Positions 1 to 8,112 of a stretch of DNA of 14,015 nucleotides are shown piece after piece (positions within the stretch are counted from its first letter, which is position 1; each line of letters opens with the position of its first letter). This DNA is from Saccoglossus kowalevskii. Lineage: Eukaryota; Hemichordata; Enteropneusta; Harrimaniidae. The stretch spans positions 1,185,425 to 1,199,439 of the forward strand of contig NW_003107089.1 in the NCBI RefSeq assembly GCF_000003605.2, in the 5' to 3' direction. Made by a program: the position numbers and the translations under genes. The notes below the pieces were generated by a model. The model saw only the letters and a program-made list of their open reading frames with translations. It had not been told where the DNA came from and did not search any database.

Positions 1-29
1 AGCAGCTGCTTGATTCAGGCGGCAATTGT
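1..29 (+). CDS. MSH3: MSH3 exon fragment (3' end of an exon)
   Basis: This is the tail of an exon whose beginning lies outside the window. Read from base 1 it gives SSCLIQAAI plus two bases of a split codon, and it ends at a GTAAGT donor at 30-35. Joined to the exon at 249 it reads LIQAAIV-DGDKTKLF, which matches the NEQAAKVGDKTELF stretch I recall from vertebrate MSH3. The split codon is GT|A (Val), so the intron is phase 2. The assignment depends on the join to the next exon, because 29 bases alone could not support it. MSH3 pairs with MSH2 to form MutS-beta, which recognises insertion-deletion loops in nuclear DNA. Confidence 0.72.
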
Positions 30-248
30 GTAAGTTTCAAACTTCCGAGGATTCGCACATTTGATGTTCTACATGCCTTGGCTAATATTATGCAAATTTT
101 GCACAAAGACAAAACTTGATACACAAGTTGGCTCAAAGACAAGATGTAGTTTTCTGTTCTCAAATCTTTATTCAGCTGAATGCAAACATTCAAAAGTCAT
201 GTATTTTTGGAAAAAAAACCGAGAATCAATTATTGATTTACATTTCAG
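30..248 (+). other. MSH3 intron (phase 2)
   Basis: The donor is GTAAGT at 30-35 and the acceptor is TTTCAG ending at 248. At 219 bases it is the shortest intron in the window. An open frame runs through most of it into the next exon, but the intron part does not resemble MSH3 and is not read as protein. Confidence 0.7.
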
Positions 249-417
249 AGATGGAGATAAAACAAAACTATTTATAAATGAAATGGATTACACCAACATC
301 AGTAAACGTAAAGAAGATATTGAGAAGATCTTACAAGATTTGAATGATCACAGAAGTGAAATAAAATTGACACTTAAATCTTCTTCATTTGATTACGTAA
401 CTGTATCAGGCCAAGAG
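249..417 (+). CDS. MSH3: MSH3 internal exon, lever/clamp region
   Basis: The exon codes for 56 complete residues after one base of a split codon. It begins DGDKTKLF and ends YVTVSGQE. Human MSH3, as I remember it, has VGDKTELF at the start of the equivalent stretch and YVTVSGQE at its end. Between these ends is a charged helical segment rich in Lys, Glu and Asp (SKRKEDIEKILQDLNDHRSE), as expected of the coiled lever/clamp helices of MutS domains III-IV. The acceptor is TTTCAG|A and the donor is GAG|GTAGGT at 418. The exon ends in phase 0. An upstream in-frame ATG at 61 lies in intron and is not a start. The conserved SGQE block with no stop or frameshift suggests a functional gene. Confidence 0.93.
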
Positions 418-1352
418 GTAGGTGTCTTATCTACATTCTTGCTTGTACTACGCCTATTCCATGCAATCATAATATGGATAACCCTATAAACACTCAAGAT
501 TTCTTTGGCTTTATCCGGAGTATAATGATACATATCATTCAAGTTGCACGGTTTTCGGCACTTAGAGTAAATGGAGTACAATCTGCATATGGATATCACC
601 AGGGCGTGGGCATTGATATTCTGAGACCTCCACATTCAAGACTAAGTGGAGGATTGGCTTAATGAGCTGAGAGGTCCAGACAAGCCTATGTGGCCCTCGT
701 TGGATCTTTACCCCTTGAATGTATTATTAAAAGATGTCTTCTTTCAAATTTAGAATCATTGCATTTACAACATAGCATGCAGCAAAAATGTATCTTGTGA
801 TGGAAATAAGACTGAATGCAAACGATCGCATAGGCACAAATCTCACTCACTTTTCCCACTAAATTATTACCCTCAAACTAGAAAAGATAATGGGCAGATG
901 TATAATAATTGAGGCAGTGAACAGTTGCTAAATGTCAGTTGGAGCAATTACTACTGCATTTATTCATACAATGTCATATTCTCTTGTAGCCTAATATTCT
1001 CTAGGTCCCTAGACTTTGTATATGAAGGTGCCACTATCAAACCCACCAATGGAATATATACGTGACCTTTGATCAAATACTAAATTTCCAAGGTTTACAG
1101 CGATTTTGTGTTCGATATTATTAACTTTCAGTATTCATGTTTTGCTATTTCTCTACTGCACAAAACTGATATATTTGCTCTATTAGAAGTGTCTCCAATA
1201 GAAGCACTTTTGTTGTACAGTGAATCATTGAAATATAACTTATTTTGACCCTAGGAACACTTCTGTAATTTATGCAAGCGCATATCCTACACATAGAGCA
1301 AATACACTGTGCACTTAATCTGACTAACTGCTTATGATATCTTCCATTGTAG
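418..1352 (+). other. MSH3 intron (phase 0)
   Basis: The intron is 935 bases long, from the GTAGGT donor at 418 to an acceptor TTCCATTGTAG ending at 1352. Short open frames at 393-662 are not protein-like. I see no recognisable repeat or RNA gene in it. Confidence 0.75.
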
Positions 1353-1417
1353 TTTCTGATAGAAGTTCGTAACGCTCACCTCAAACTTGTACCAAGTGAT
1401 TGGATGAAAATTAGTTA
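1353..1417 (+). CDS. MSH3: MSH3 short internal exon
   Basis: This 65-base exon continues directly from SGQE in phase 0. It encodes FLIEVRNAHLKLVPSDWMKIS plus two bases (TA). Human MSH3 at this place has FMIEIKNSAV...IPTDWVKVGS, as I recall, so the pattern (F)(L/M)IE(V/I)(R/K)N ... P(S/T)DW(M/V)K is kept. The acceptor is TTGTAG|TTT and the donor is TA|GTAAGT at 1418. The exon is too short to stand out as an open frame, and was found by following the gene. The split codon with the next exon gives TA|T (Tyr), where vertebrates have Ser. Confidence 0.9.
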
Positions 1418-2113
1418 GTAAGTATGGCTTTACTAAATACAGTTAGTAACACACCTTACAAAACGTAATGCCCTCTATTGGCTGAAGCATTTCGGTGGTA
1501 GACGACATTACAATAATAGCGCAGTGATGTTTGGTGAATTGCTTTTCTTTCCCACTATCCACTATCCACTGCAGCATTTCAATGCTTGATGGCGAGACAT
1601 GACAAGTTGAATTGTTTTTCTGTAGTTTGATCCAGGAATCAATGAATTCTTAAAACATGTGGCAACAACAAACTGTTTATAAGCAAACCTCTCCTTTATA
1701 CTATCCACAAATGTATGTATATATTTAATTTCTCACTAGTTGAAACCTTAGTGTTCTGAGCTTTTAGTTTAGTTTGTTGAAACACTTCCTCGGAAGGAAT
1801 TAAAATGGTTACACTAACTACTAGAACACATATTTAAAACGTACAAATTCTAGAAAAATTACTATCTAAAGCACAACAAGTTTTTAAAAAAGCTACTATT
1901 GAAAAAACTGTCGATAATAAGGAAGAAAAGCAGTAACATTAGCAATAACTTTACATTATGGCACCCTGCTCTTGGGGTATCAATACCAAATCTACGTTAT
2001 TGCTAGTCAAAGTATCCTTAAAGGGTCTTAATTTAATTAATTATTAGTCCCCGTTCGGACGAAGTCCGGAAACTGGGACTTATAATTTGGCATCCGTCCG
2101 CCCGTGCGTCCTT

Positions 2114-2313
2114 GGACCAATTCCGTTCATTCTTTGCATGTGCCTAGTACTTTATGTGGGACATATGCACACACAGTGGTTTAGCGATTACCGTAGATTA
2201 AAAATGGCCGACTGGCAGCCATCTTGTTTTTTGAAAATGTTGTATTTTGGACATGCTTTGTCAGTTTTCATTCAAATTTCGTACATAGATCATACATGTT
2301 AGGATACATGTCC
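2114..2313 (+). repeat. Internal tandem unit 1 of copy A (about 200 bp)
   Basis: This unit runs from GGACCAATTCCGTTCATTC to AGGATACATGTCC. It is matched closely by 2407-2601, including the block GCATGTGCCTAGTACTTTAT, AATGGCCGACTGGCAGCCAT and ACATGCTTTGTCAGTTTTCA. The two are separated by a CCGT/CTGT-rich spacer. Confidence 0.85.
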
Positions 2314-2317
2314 CCGG

Positions 2318-2383
2318 CCGTCCGCGAGTTCCTGAGTCTGTCTGTCCGTCTGTCTGTGTGTTCGTCCGTCCGTCAGTCTGTCC
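2318..2383 (+). repeat. CCGT/CTGT-rich low-complexity tract
   Basis: This is a degenerate tetranucleotide run (CCGT, CTGT, TCGT) between the two long tandem units. A similar tract follows the hairpin heads at 2091-2112 and 3611-3640, so it is part of the repeat family. Confidence 0.75.
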
Positions 2384-2406
2384 AGAGTCATATTTCAGAA
2401 TCCTGT

Positions 2407-2601
2407 GGACCGATTCCATTCATTCTTTGCATGTGCCTAGTACTTTATGTGGAACATATGCACATGCAGTGGTTTAGCGATTCGATTCAAAATGGCCGAC
2501 TGGCAGCCATCTTGTTTTTTGAAAATGTTGTATTTTGGACATGCTTTGTCAGTTTTCATTCAAACTTGGTACATAGATTATACATGTTAGGATACATGTC
2601 C
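2407..2601 (+). repeat. Internal tandem unit 2 of copy A
   Basis: This is a near-identical second copy of 2114-2313. It starts GGACCGATTCCATTCATTC and ends GGATACATGTCC. The few differences include CGATTCGATTC in place of CGATTACCGTAGATT. Shorter, more diverged units follow at about 2602-2749 and on to about 2935, each keeping a (GATCAAA)ATGGCCGA-like core and a GGCACATACAT-like core. Confidence 0.85.
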
Positions 2602-3230
2602 ATGACGAATTATTTCGCAATTGGATCAAAAATAGTCGACTGGCAGGCATCTTTTTTTTTTTTTTTATGCGATATCTTGGACGTGCTCTGTCAGTTTTTA
2701 TTCAAATTTGGCACATACATGTACTTTATACATGTTAGGATGCATGTCCATGACAATTTGTTTCAAAATCTGGTCAAGGATGGCCGATTAACAGCCATCT
2801 GACTTTTTGGCCTTACTACTATATTTCCTCAATTTATGTACCATTTTCATTCGTATTTGGCACATACATCATACCGTACATATCAGTGTGTTTCATAATC
2901 AGATCAAAGATGGCCGAATATTGGCTGTTTTTATTTTTGGCCATATTACTACTACACGAAACACGTGTTTTGATGTAAATAAACAATCTGTTGTATATGC
3001 CACTTGGAACTCAAGTTTCAAGGACACACTCGCGGCAACCCCCCCGCTTTAATATGACGAGCACAAAGAGAACTTTCAAAAAACAGGGACTGTGTCATTT
3101 TCAATGAATTGTTTGAACAGAGTTGTGCCCTAACTTTATGCATTAAATACAATACTCTAATTTTTATTTTTTTTATTTTTTCATTTCATTTTAACATTTA
3201 ACTTTATTGTATCACGAACAATATCTCAAT

Positions 3231-3275
3231 TAGGAATACGTTTATCAATAAAGATTATTATTATTATTATTACTA
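3231..3275 (+). repeat. AATAAA plus (ATT)n tail, possible retroelement 3' end
   Basis: The text GTTTATCAATAAAGATT leads into six ATT units (3254-3271). AATAAA is at 3247-3252, downstream of a T-rich stretch (3160-3200). A polyadenylation-like signal followed by a short tandem repeat is the usual look of the 3' end of a 5'-truncated non-LTR retroelement or SINE. No coding remnant is visible, so this is tentative. Confidence 0.35.
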
Positions 3276-3380
3276 TTACAAGTTGTTTACAATAATACTG
3301 TAGCACTGGGTGGTACTATTACATAATAACCTTGTCCATGGTTTTTTGATATTCTCACAAAAACTTGCTGTTCATTTCAG

Positions 3381-3497
3381 TACCAAAGCAGTGACAAGAT
3401 TTCACAGTCCATATGTAATGCAATGTTATAAACATCTTTGTCAGCTACGAGAACAGTTACTACTAGACTGCAATGAAGCATGGTTATTATTTCTTGA
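3381..3497 (+). CDS. MSH3: MSH3 internal exon ([10 protein letters not shown] block)
   Basis: After a one-base split codon the exon encodes [13 protein letters not shown], then [16 protein letters not shown] and NEAWLLFLE. Vertebrate MSH3 has, as I recall, TKAVSRFHSPF, then YRHLNQLREQLVLDC and AEWLDFLE in the same order and spacing. The signature TKAV(S/T)RFHSP at the beginning and LREQL(L/V)LDC in the middle identify MSH3 with high confidence. The acceptor is TTTCAG|T (3380/3381). The donor is GA|GTGAGT at 3498. The split codon GA|G (Glu) links to the next exon. Confidence 0.96.
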
Positions 3498-3563
3498 GTG
3501 AGTATTCTGATGTTTACTGAAAGGGTTACATCTGTTGAGGATCAAAATTGTATCATTTTTTTT

Positions 3564-3993
3564 AGCCTTCGCAGAGGAAGTCTGCCGAAGGCTTATAGAT
3601 TGGGTTCTGTTCGTCCGTTCGTCCGTCCGTTCTTCCGTCTTTTACCTCTTATAACTCTGATATGCTCTGTCCAATTTTTTTCAAAGTTGGTGCAAATGTA
3701 ATTCTCAATGCCATACATATGCACGCCAAGTATTTTTTTGATTTGCCAAAGTTTCATTGTGTTTTGATACTGAAAGAATTTGATACTGAATTATTGAAAT
3801 ATCACCTACAATGTAGTTCTAGTTTGGATGAAGTTTGAATGACTTCCAGGTGTGTGTGTGTGTGTGTGTGTGGTAAATGCATCTTTGACATGCCTTGACA
3901 AATCACATTCAAACTTACATACATCATGATATACATATGCTCATCATTTTGTTTCATGATCCAATTCAAGATGGTCTAAAGGTGGTAATTTTT
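3564..3993 (+). mobile_element. Hairpin-headed repeat, related architecture
   Basis: The head (3564-3593) folds as AGCCTTCGCAGA/TCTGCCGAAGGCT with a GGAAG-type loop and one bulged base. It is followed by TATAGATTGG and a tract of CCGT/TCGT units (3611-3640). Farther on, 3892-3980 holds a unit like those of copy A: CATGCCTTGACA, CATTCAAACTTACATACATCATGATATAC, then GATCCAATTCAAGATGG. The right end is undefined because the next element starts directly at 3994. The stem sequence differs from copies A and B while the layout is the same. Confidence 0.55.
3851..3872 (+). repeat. (TG)11 microsatellite
   Basis: This is a perfect run of eleven TG dinucleotides inside the repeat-filled MSH3 intron. Confidence 0.97.
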
Positions 3994-4742
3994 AGTCCCC
4001 GTTCAGACGTAGCCTGAAAGGCAACTAATTAATTCTTATTTTCTGGTTTCCTTCCGTCCACCCCTCTTTATGTCTCCGACATTTTCTTAGAAATTTTGTA
4101 GGAGATATCAATGTAACTTGGCAGGTTGATGAACAAGTCTATTTTGAATATGCACATAATTTTTTTTTCCCAGTTCTGAAAATCTTTTGTGGGTCTTTTT
4201 CAAGGTTTTCATCCAAAATTACCTCTCTCTCTTGCACTGTGAGAACAACTGAACATGCTCAGAATAAATAATTAGCTTAGATTGTAATGCTAGGATTTTT
4301 AGTGATGTAATGACCAGGTCATGACCTTGATCTGAATCAGTGACAGATGGGTCATACCATTACCAATCTCAGTAGGAAATGTAGAGGGCTACATTTTGAT
4401 GGGAATTATAGTGGTGATACTGAAACAAACCCAGGTCCTGATAATATACAAAGATCTGAATTAACAAAGAAGTCAAGTTGTTATTAAAGGTACATTAAGG
4501 TTTACTCAGATTTATGAATGCAGTTTCTTGAGCATGTATGAGACATACTGGTAGTTTGGTTGCACTTTTGTACTCTGAGATTTTGGACCCAGGTCAATGA
4601 AAGTTTTCTGTTATCAGATTAAGAGAAATCACTTTATGATGAGTTGTACCCACATAGAGTACATATTAATTCAATTGTTTGCAGATGTTCCATGTATTAT
4701 TTTAACATGAGTATTTTATAATTAAATAACGGGGACTGTGAC
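3994..4742 (+). mobile_element. Non-autonomous repeat, copy B, with 10-bp terminal inverted repeat
   Basis: It starts AGTCCCCGTT (3994-4003) and ends AACGGGGACT (4728-4737), a perfect 10-bp inverted repeat about 744 bases apart. GTGAC follows, close to the GTGTC that follows the right ends of copies A and C. The left head is a decayed version of the copy A hairpin (CAGACGTAGCCTGAA) and is followed later by a CCGTCC remnant. No protein-coding frame is present. I could not define a convincing target-site duplication. Confidence 0.6.
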
Positions 4743-4976
4743 ATTCATGTCTTGTAATTTTAAAAATCAAAATCAAGCATCTCTGTCATTTTAAAACTGA
4801 TTTTTGTCTTGCGTAAACAGATTTTATTCAAACTTGGTACAAACATTAACCATTACAGGACAACCTTGATGCATGTCAGTAAAATATGACCCTAGACAAA
4901 ACTTTGTCATTTATTGAAACACATATGCCATACTAATAGAATAAATACGAGTAAATCCGTATGTTTTCAATTTCAG

Positions 4977-5084
4977 GTGCTTTAGCGATAACTATGCCAG
5001 TTACAGATCAGCTGTTCGACACTTGGCAACTCTCGATTGTCTGTATTCGTTAGCTGAAGTAGCAAAGCAAGAAGGTTATTGCAA
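4977..5084 (+). CDS. MSH3: MSH3 internal exon (last one in the window)
   Basis: The exon encodes (E)[20 protein letters not shown], then [15 protein letters not shown] plus two bases (AA). The human counterpart I recall is [21 protein letters not shown] followed by CIFSLAKVAKQGDYCR, so nearly every position has an equivalent. The acceptor is TTTCAG|G (4976/4977) and the donor is AA|GTAAGT at 5085. This stretch is the helical connector that leads back from the clamp to the MutS ATPase domain. The ATPase exons themselves (GRHP, GPNMGGKS, Walker B) are not seen in the rest of the window. Confidence 0.96.
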
Positions 5085-7400
5085 GTAAGTTGAGAGATTT
5101 AATTGTAAGTTTTAAATTATTGTCTCACCACCTGGTGGCGAAAATTTAAAGCACCACAAGCATCACGTCACACTGCACGTGGTCAAATTTCATGTCATCA
5201 AACAGTGTATTTTTCATGTGTTGTATACGTTGCATGTGAACCATATTGATTATGTCACAGGCCAACGACTGTCATTTAAGCTGTCTGTTGTAACAGTCAA
5301 AATTAGAAATTCCTAAAACTTAAGCCATACCAGTATTTTTTGGTCACAGCAGTGCATATAAAGGTCACACTAAAATTACTAATAAATAACAGTATTTAAT
5401 TAGATTTAATATTTTACGGTGTCAACAATCATTTTCAGCCAGTATATCCCAACGCTGTCAAATATAAATTACTGTAAAATATTTTATTTTAGATAGAATT
5501 AATTGTTGCTGAAAAGGTTTCTTAGGTGTTTTGTATGGAGTTCATTTTCACTGAATTTATTTAGTGAATGTAGGATAAAGGAAAAAAGGTATATTCATTG
5601 GATTTTATTTTCACTGAATCAGCGAAAAAAAATTCAAAGTGAAAAAATATTATAGTACAATATTCTTCATATTTCCTATAATCATTTGTCAAAATATTCA
5701 CCCCTCATTGTCAAACTTTGATTTGTTTTGAAATAAACCTCCTCATTATAATTAATTATAATGCCAGACTTCACGTCTCTTACATCAGACAACGCACTGA
5801 ATGTGGCATTCACAGTTTTCATGTTACGGAGTAAGCAATGATTGTCAACCATTCATGGTGCTGCTGTATGGGGGTCTAAAAACTAACTCTGTGACACGAT
5901 TGTGTGACTCACCGAATGTTGATTATTGCAATCTGCGAAAGGGTCGCAGTGTCACTCTGCAAAGAGGACGATTCACATTGGTTGGTTGGTCGAAAAGCGT
6001 TAATCCCAATGGTTGATCGATGCCTTATAGAATCAAAGAAAGCTAAGAAAGAACTCCCGTGTGCTGAGAGTATTGAAGACACATTAAAAATTAATTAAAA
6101 ATTACTTGTACTTGAGATACTAATGGAAAAGCTGAAAACTAATTATGCAAATCAGGTAACTAATATGAACAAGACCGTATGCGTGTGCATATGTCTGTGT
6201 ATAAATACATGTGTTGGTTTCACTTGTAGTACTGTCCCACAGTTGCTCTGGAAAGAAAACGCAAACAAAATATTGGGTGAACCACCTGTTTCAATATATT
6301 TCAAGAAAGATGGAAAATAACATTCCCAAGTATTTTAGCTAGTTTTATTCAAATTATAAATAAATAAAATCAGCGCTCAGTACATTTTAGGTTGGAAAAA
6401 TATTTGGCTTATTACTGTTCTTGACTATATGCATGGTGATATTTCCCTCTCGAAATTTATAACTACATGTATGTGAAACAGGATTTGTGTTAAAAATAGG
6501 GTAATGAAAACACCAAACATTCTTCATGTGAGTTTTTGTATCACAATGACTGAAACATTTGGTCTTCAAGACTAAGATTAGGCTAAATTAACTCTGATAT
6601 AAAGTGATCAACATAGATGTTTTCACTACTAATAATAACTTGAAACTAAATGCATTGTCGGCTGCACCAATGTTGGCGACATGAAGTCTGGGTGTGTCTT
6701 GAATGTATCAAAAAAATCATTATTGTAGCAATCGCTGTACATTTACGAGCAATGCAGATAATAACTTACTGTAGTGTAACAACATTTACATAAACATTAT
6801 CGTTCAAAGAATAACTCAAATGATAGTAAACAATTGTATATCACTTTCCAATTCCATCTTTGGAATATATATAATACAATAAAATTTCATTTTTTGTGTA
6901 AATATTGCGAGTGTGCAGTATCACAGTTCAAATATTTTCACAAAATTCTGACCAAGATTATTCATGTAAATGTATCATGTTTATTTCAAAATACCCACAA
7001 TGCAACACAATTAGTGAAGAAGCAATGTATAATATTTAAGTACACTCAAATTCTGTGATTTCTACTCAAGGTCTTGGCATTTCAGCGAGCCATGTTTTTG
7101 TTAGTAACCTTAAAATTATTTCAATCCCTGAAAAACTATATACCGGCATTTAAAAATTTAACGTTATGTGATTTATAACATAAGGGCTTCCAACTTTAAT
7201 ATCTATGTTCAGTGAAATGAGATGAAGACATGAAAACAGCTTGGAATGAACGCTATGCAGGTTTTTTACAAAATCGCTCATTTTCATTACAATTTCGTTG
7301 ACTTCTTCAATTTGCGTCAGATTTCCATTGCATATTGCACCACTTAAATCTGCTCATCTTGTATATCCTCGGCATTATAGATAATATATAACCCACAGAT
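5085..7400 (+). other. Start of a large MSH3 intron, no gene seen
   Basis: A GTAAGT donor at 5085 opens this intron. The following MSH3 exon was looked for by its expected motifs and not found down to 14015. The sequence is AT-rich. Small open frames at 5801-6320 and 6834-7058 have no recognisable motif. Weak inverted repeats occur, for example AATATTTTACGGT near 5409 against ACTGTAAAATATT near 5471. Nothing else can be supported. Confidence 0.5.
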
Positions 7401-7948
7401 TAGACTGGCGCAGTCAGGCGATTATTTTGTTTTTGTAGTTTAAATAAAATAAAAAAGTTCGCGAAATGGAGATGTTATTGCAAAATCACCCTGATTGGTT
7501 TATTCTGCAGGAAATTCATTGCTATTAAATATTCATGAATGCACATATTATAATGAGGTGGGTGCGGAAATACATGCATAATGAGGTCAACATGGTAAAG
7601 GTCACACTGCAGACCCAACATGGCGGCACGTTGAACTTCGAGTTTGCTGTAGTCGTCGTTTCTAATTCATCACAATGTGTAAAAAAGTAACTCTTACTAG
7701 TCGTAGAATTAAAAAAAAAAAACGGCTGCTACAATCAGCCGACGTCTTCTCGGTCAGAGGTCAGTTGAAGAGACGTTGTGATTGGCTTAGATGATTGTCA
7801 ATTAGAACACTCATTAACATAATTACCCGTTGAAAAATTGACGGGTTCCTGCAGTGTTGATAGAGGGCCATTCAGAATAAACCAGTCGGGGTGATTTCGC
7901 TGTTACATTTCGCAAAAACAAATTAATCGCCCCGACTGCGCCAGTCTA
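7401..7948. mobile_element. Non-autonomous DNA transposon with long terminal inverted repeats
   Basis: The left end TAGACTGGCGCAGTC (7401-7415) is the exact reverse complement of the right end GACTGCGCCAGTCTA (7934-7948). The match continues inward, imperfectly, for about 107 bases on the left (to 7507) and about 77 on the right (from 7872), sharing GGCGATTA, TTTGTTTTT, CGCGAAATG or GCGAAATG, AAATCACC and TGGTTTATTCTG; the left arm has an AT-rich insertion. Direct repeats CCCACAGAT (7392-7400) and CTCACAGAT (7949-7957) flank it, 8 of 9 identical, consistent with a target-site duplication. No transposase frame exists, so it is a MITE or foldback-like element. An 8-9 bp duplication would suit hAT or Mutator-like families, but the family is not decided. 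Confidence 0.85.
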
Positions 7949-8112
7949 CTCACAGATGTAAAATATATGTCAATTTTACAATGTTCACCACAAATCTTAT
8001 TATCTAGTTATGATACAAGTGTTATTGAGTAAAAAAAAATCGATACGGGTGTAATGATTATTTTCAAACCTGATCTTTCTAATTGTCATTGATGTTTGCA
8101 TGAAGCTTATGT

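Larger units (their letters stand above)
2046..3096 (+). mobile_element. Non-autonomous hairpin-headed repeat, copy A
   Basis: The left end (2046-2080) is an imperfect palindrome: AGTCCCCGTTCGGAC, a GAA loop, then GTCCGGAAACTGGGACT. It is followed by TATAATTTGG and a CCGT-rich tract (2091-2112). The body holds degenerate tandem units. The right end has AACAGGGACT at 3082-3091, then GTGTC; this is a near inverted copy of the first ten bases (8-9 of 10). The open frames inside (for example 2224-2802) read low-complexity or repeat-derived peptide and are not genes. No transposase is present, so it would have to be mobilised in trans or is a fossil. The superfamily is unknown. Exact borders are uncertain because GTGTC beyond the inverted repeat is also shared with other copies. 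Confidence 0.65.
1418..3380 (+). other. MSH3 intron (phase 2) hosting a hairpin-headed repeat
   Basis: The intron is 1,963 bases long, with donor GTAAGT at 1418 and acceptor TTCATTTCAG ending at 3380. Its middle is occupied by the repeat at 2046-3096, followed by an AT-rich tail with an AATAAA and (ATT)n run. From 1424 to 2045 there is only AT-rich sequence with no feature I can support. Confidence 0.75.
3498..4976 (+). other. MSH3 intron (phase 2) with two repeat elements
   Basis: The intron is 1,479 bases long, with donor GTGAGT at 3498 and acceptor TTTCAATTTCAG ending at 4976. It is largely filled by hairpin-headed repeats at 3564-3993 and 3994-4742. The remainder, 4743-4970, is plain AT-rich sequence, with a fragment at 4812-4860 (TTTTATTCAAACTTGGTACA) that resembles the repeat units of copy A. 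Confidence 0.75.

Noticed and set aside
61-248. ATG-initiated open frame running into the MSH3 exon
   Set aside because: The part before 249 has no MSH3 similarity, and the TTTCAG acceptor fits exactly where similarity begins, so it is intron read-through.
2087-3052. Open frames of 71-192 codons with hydrophobic, repeated peptide
   Set aside because: They coincide with tandem repeat units and the same peptide recurs, so they reflect the repeat and not a gene.
5261-5279. Acceptor-like CACAG followed in phase by PTTVI, resembling the PTV that starts the next vertebrate MSH3 exon
   Set aside because: A TAA stop follows after five codons and no GRHP-type motif appears in any frame nearby. Four similar residues after an AG are easy to get by chance.
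5801-6320. Three overlapping plus-strand frames of 64-71 codons
   Set aside because: No conserved motif, frames overlap each other, and no splice sites place them in MSH3.
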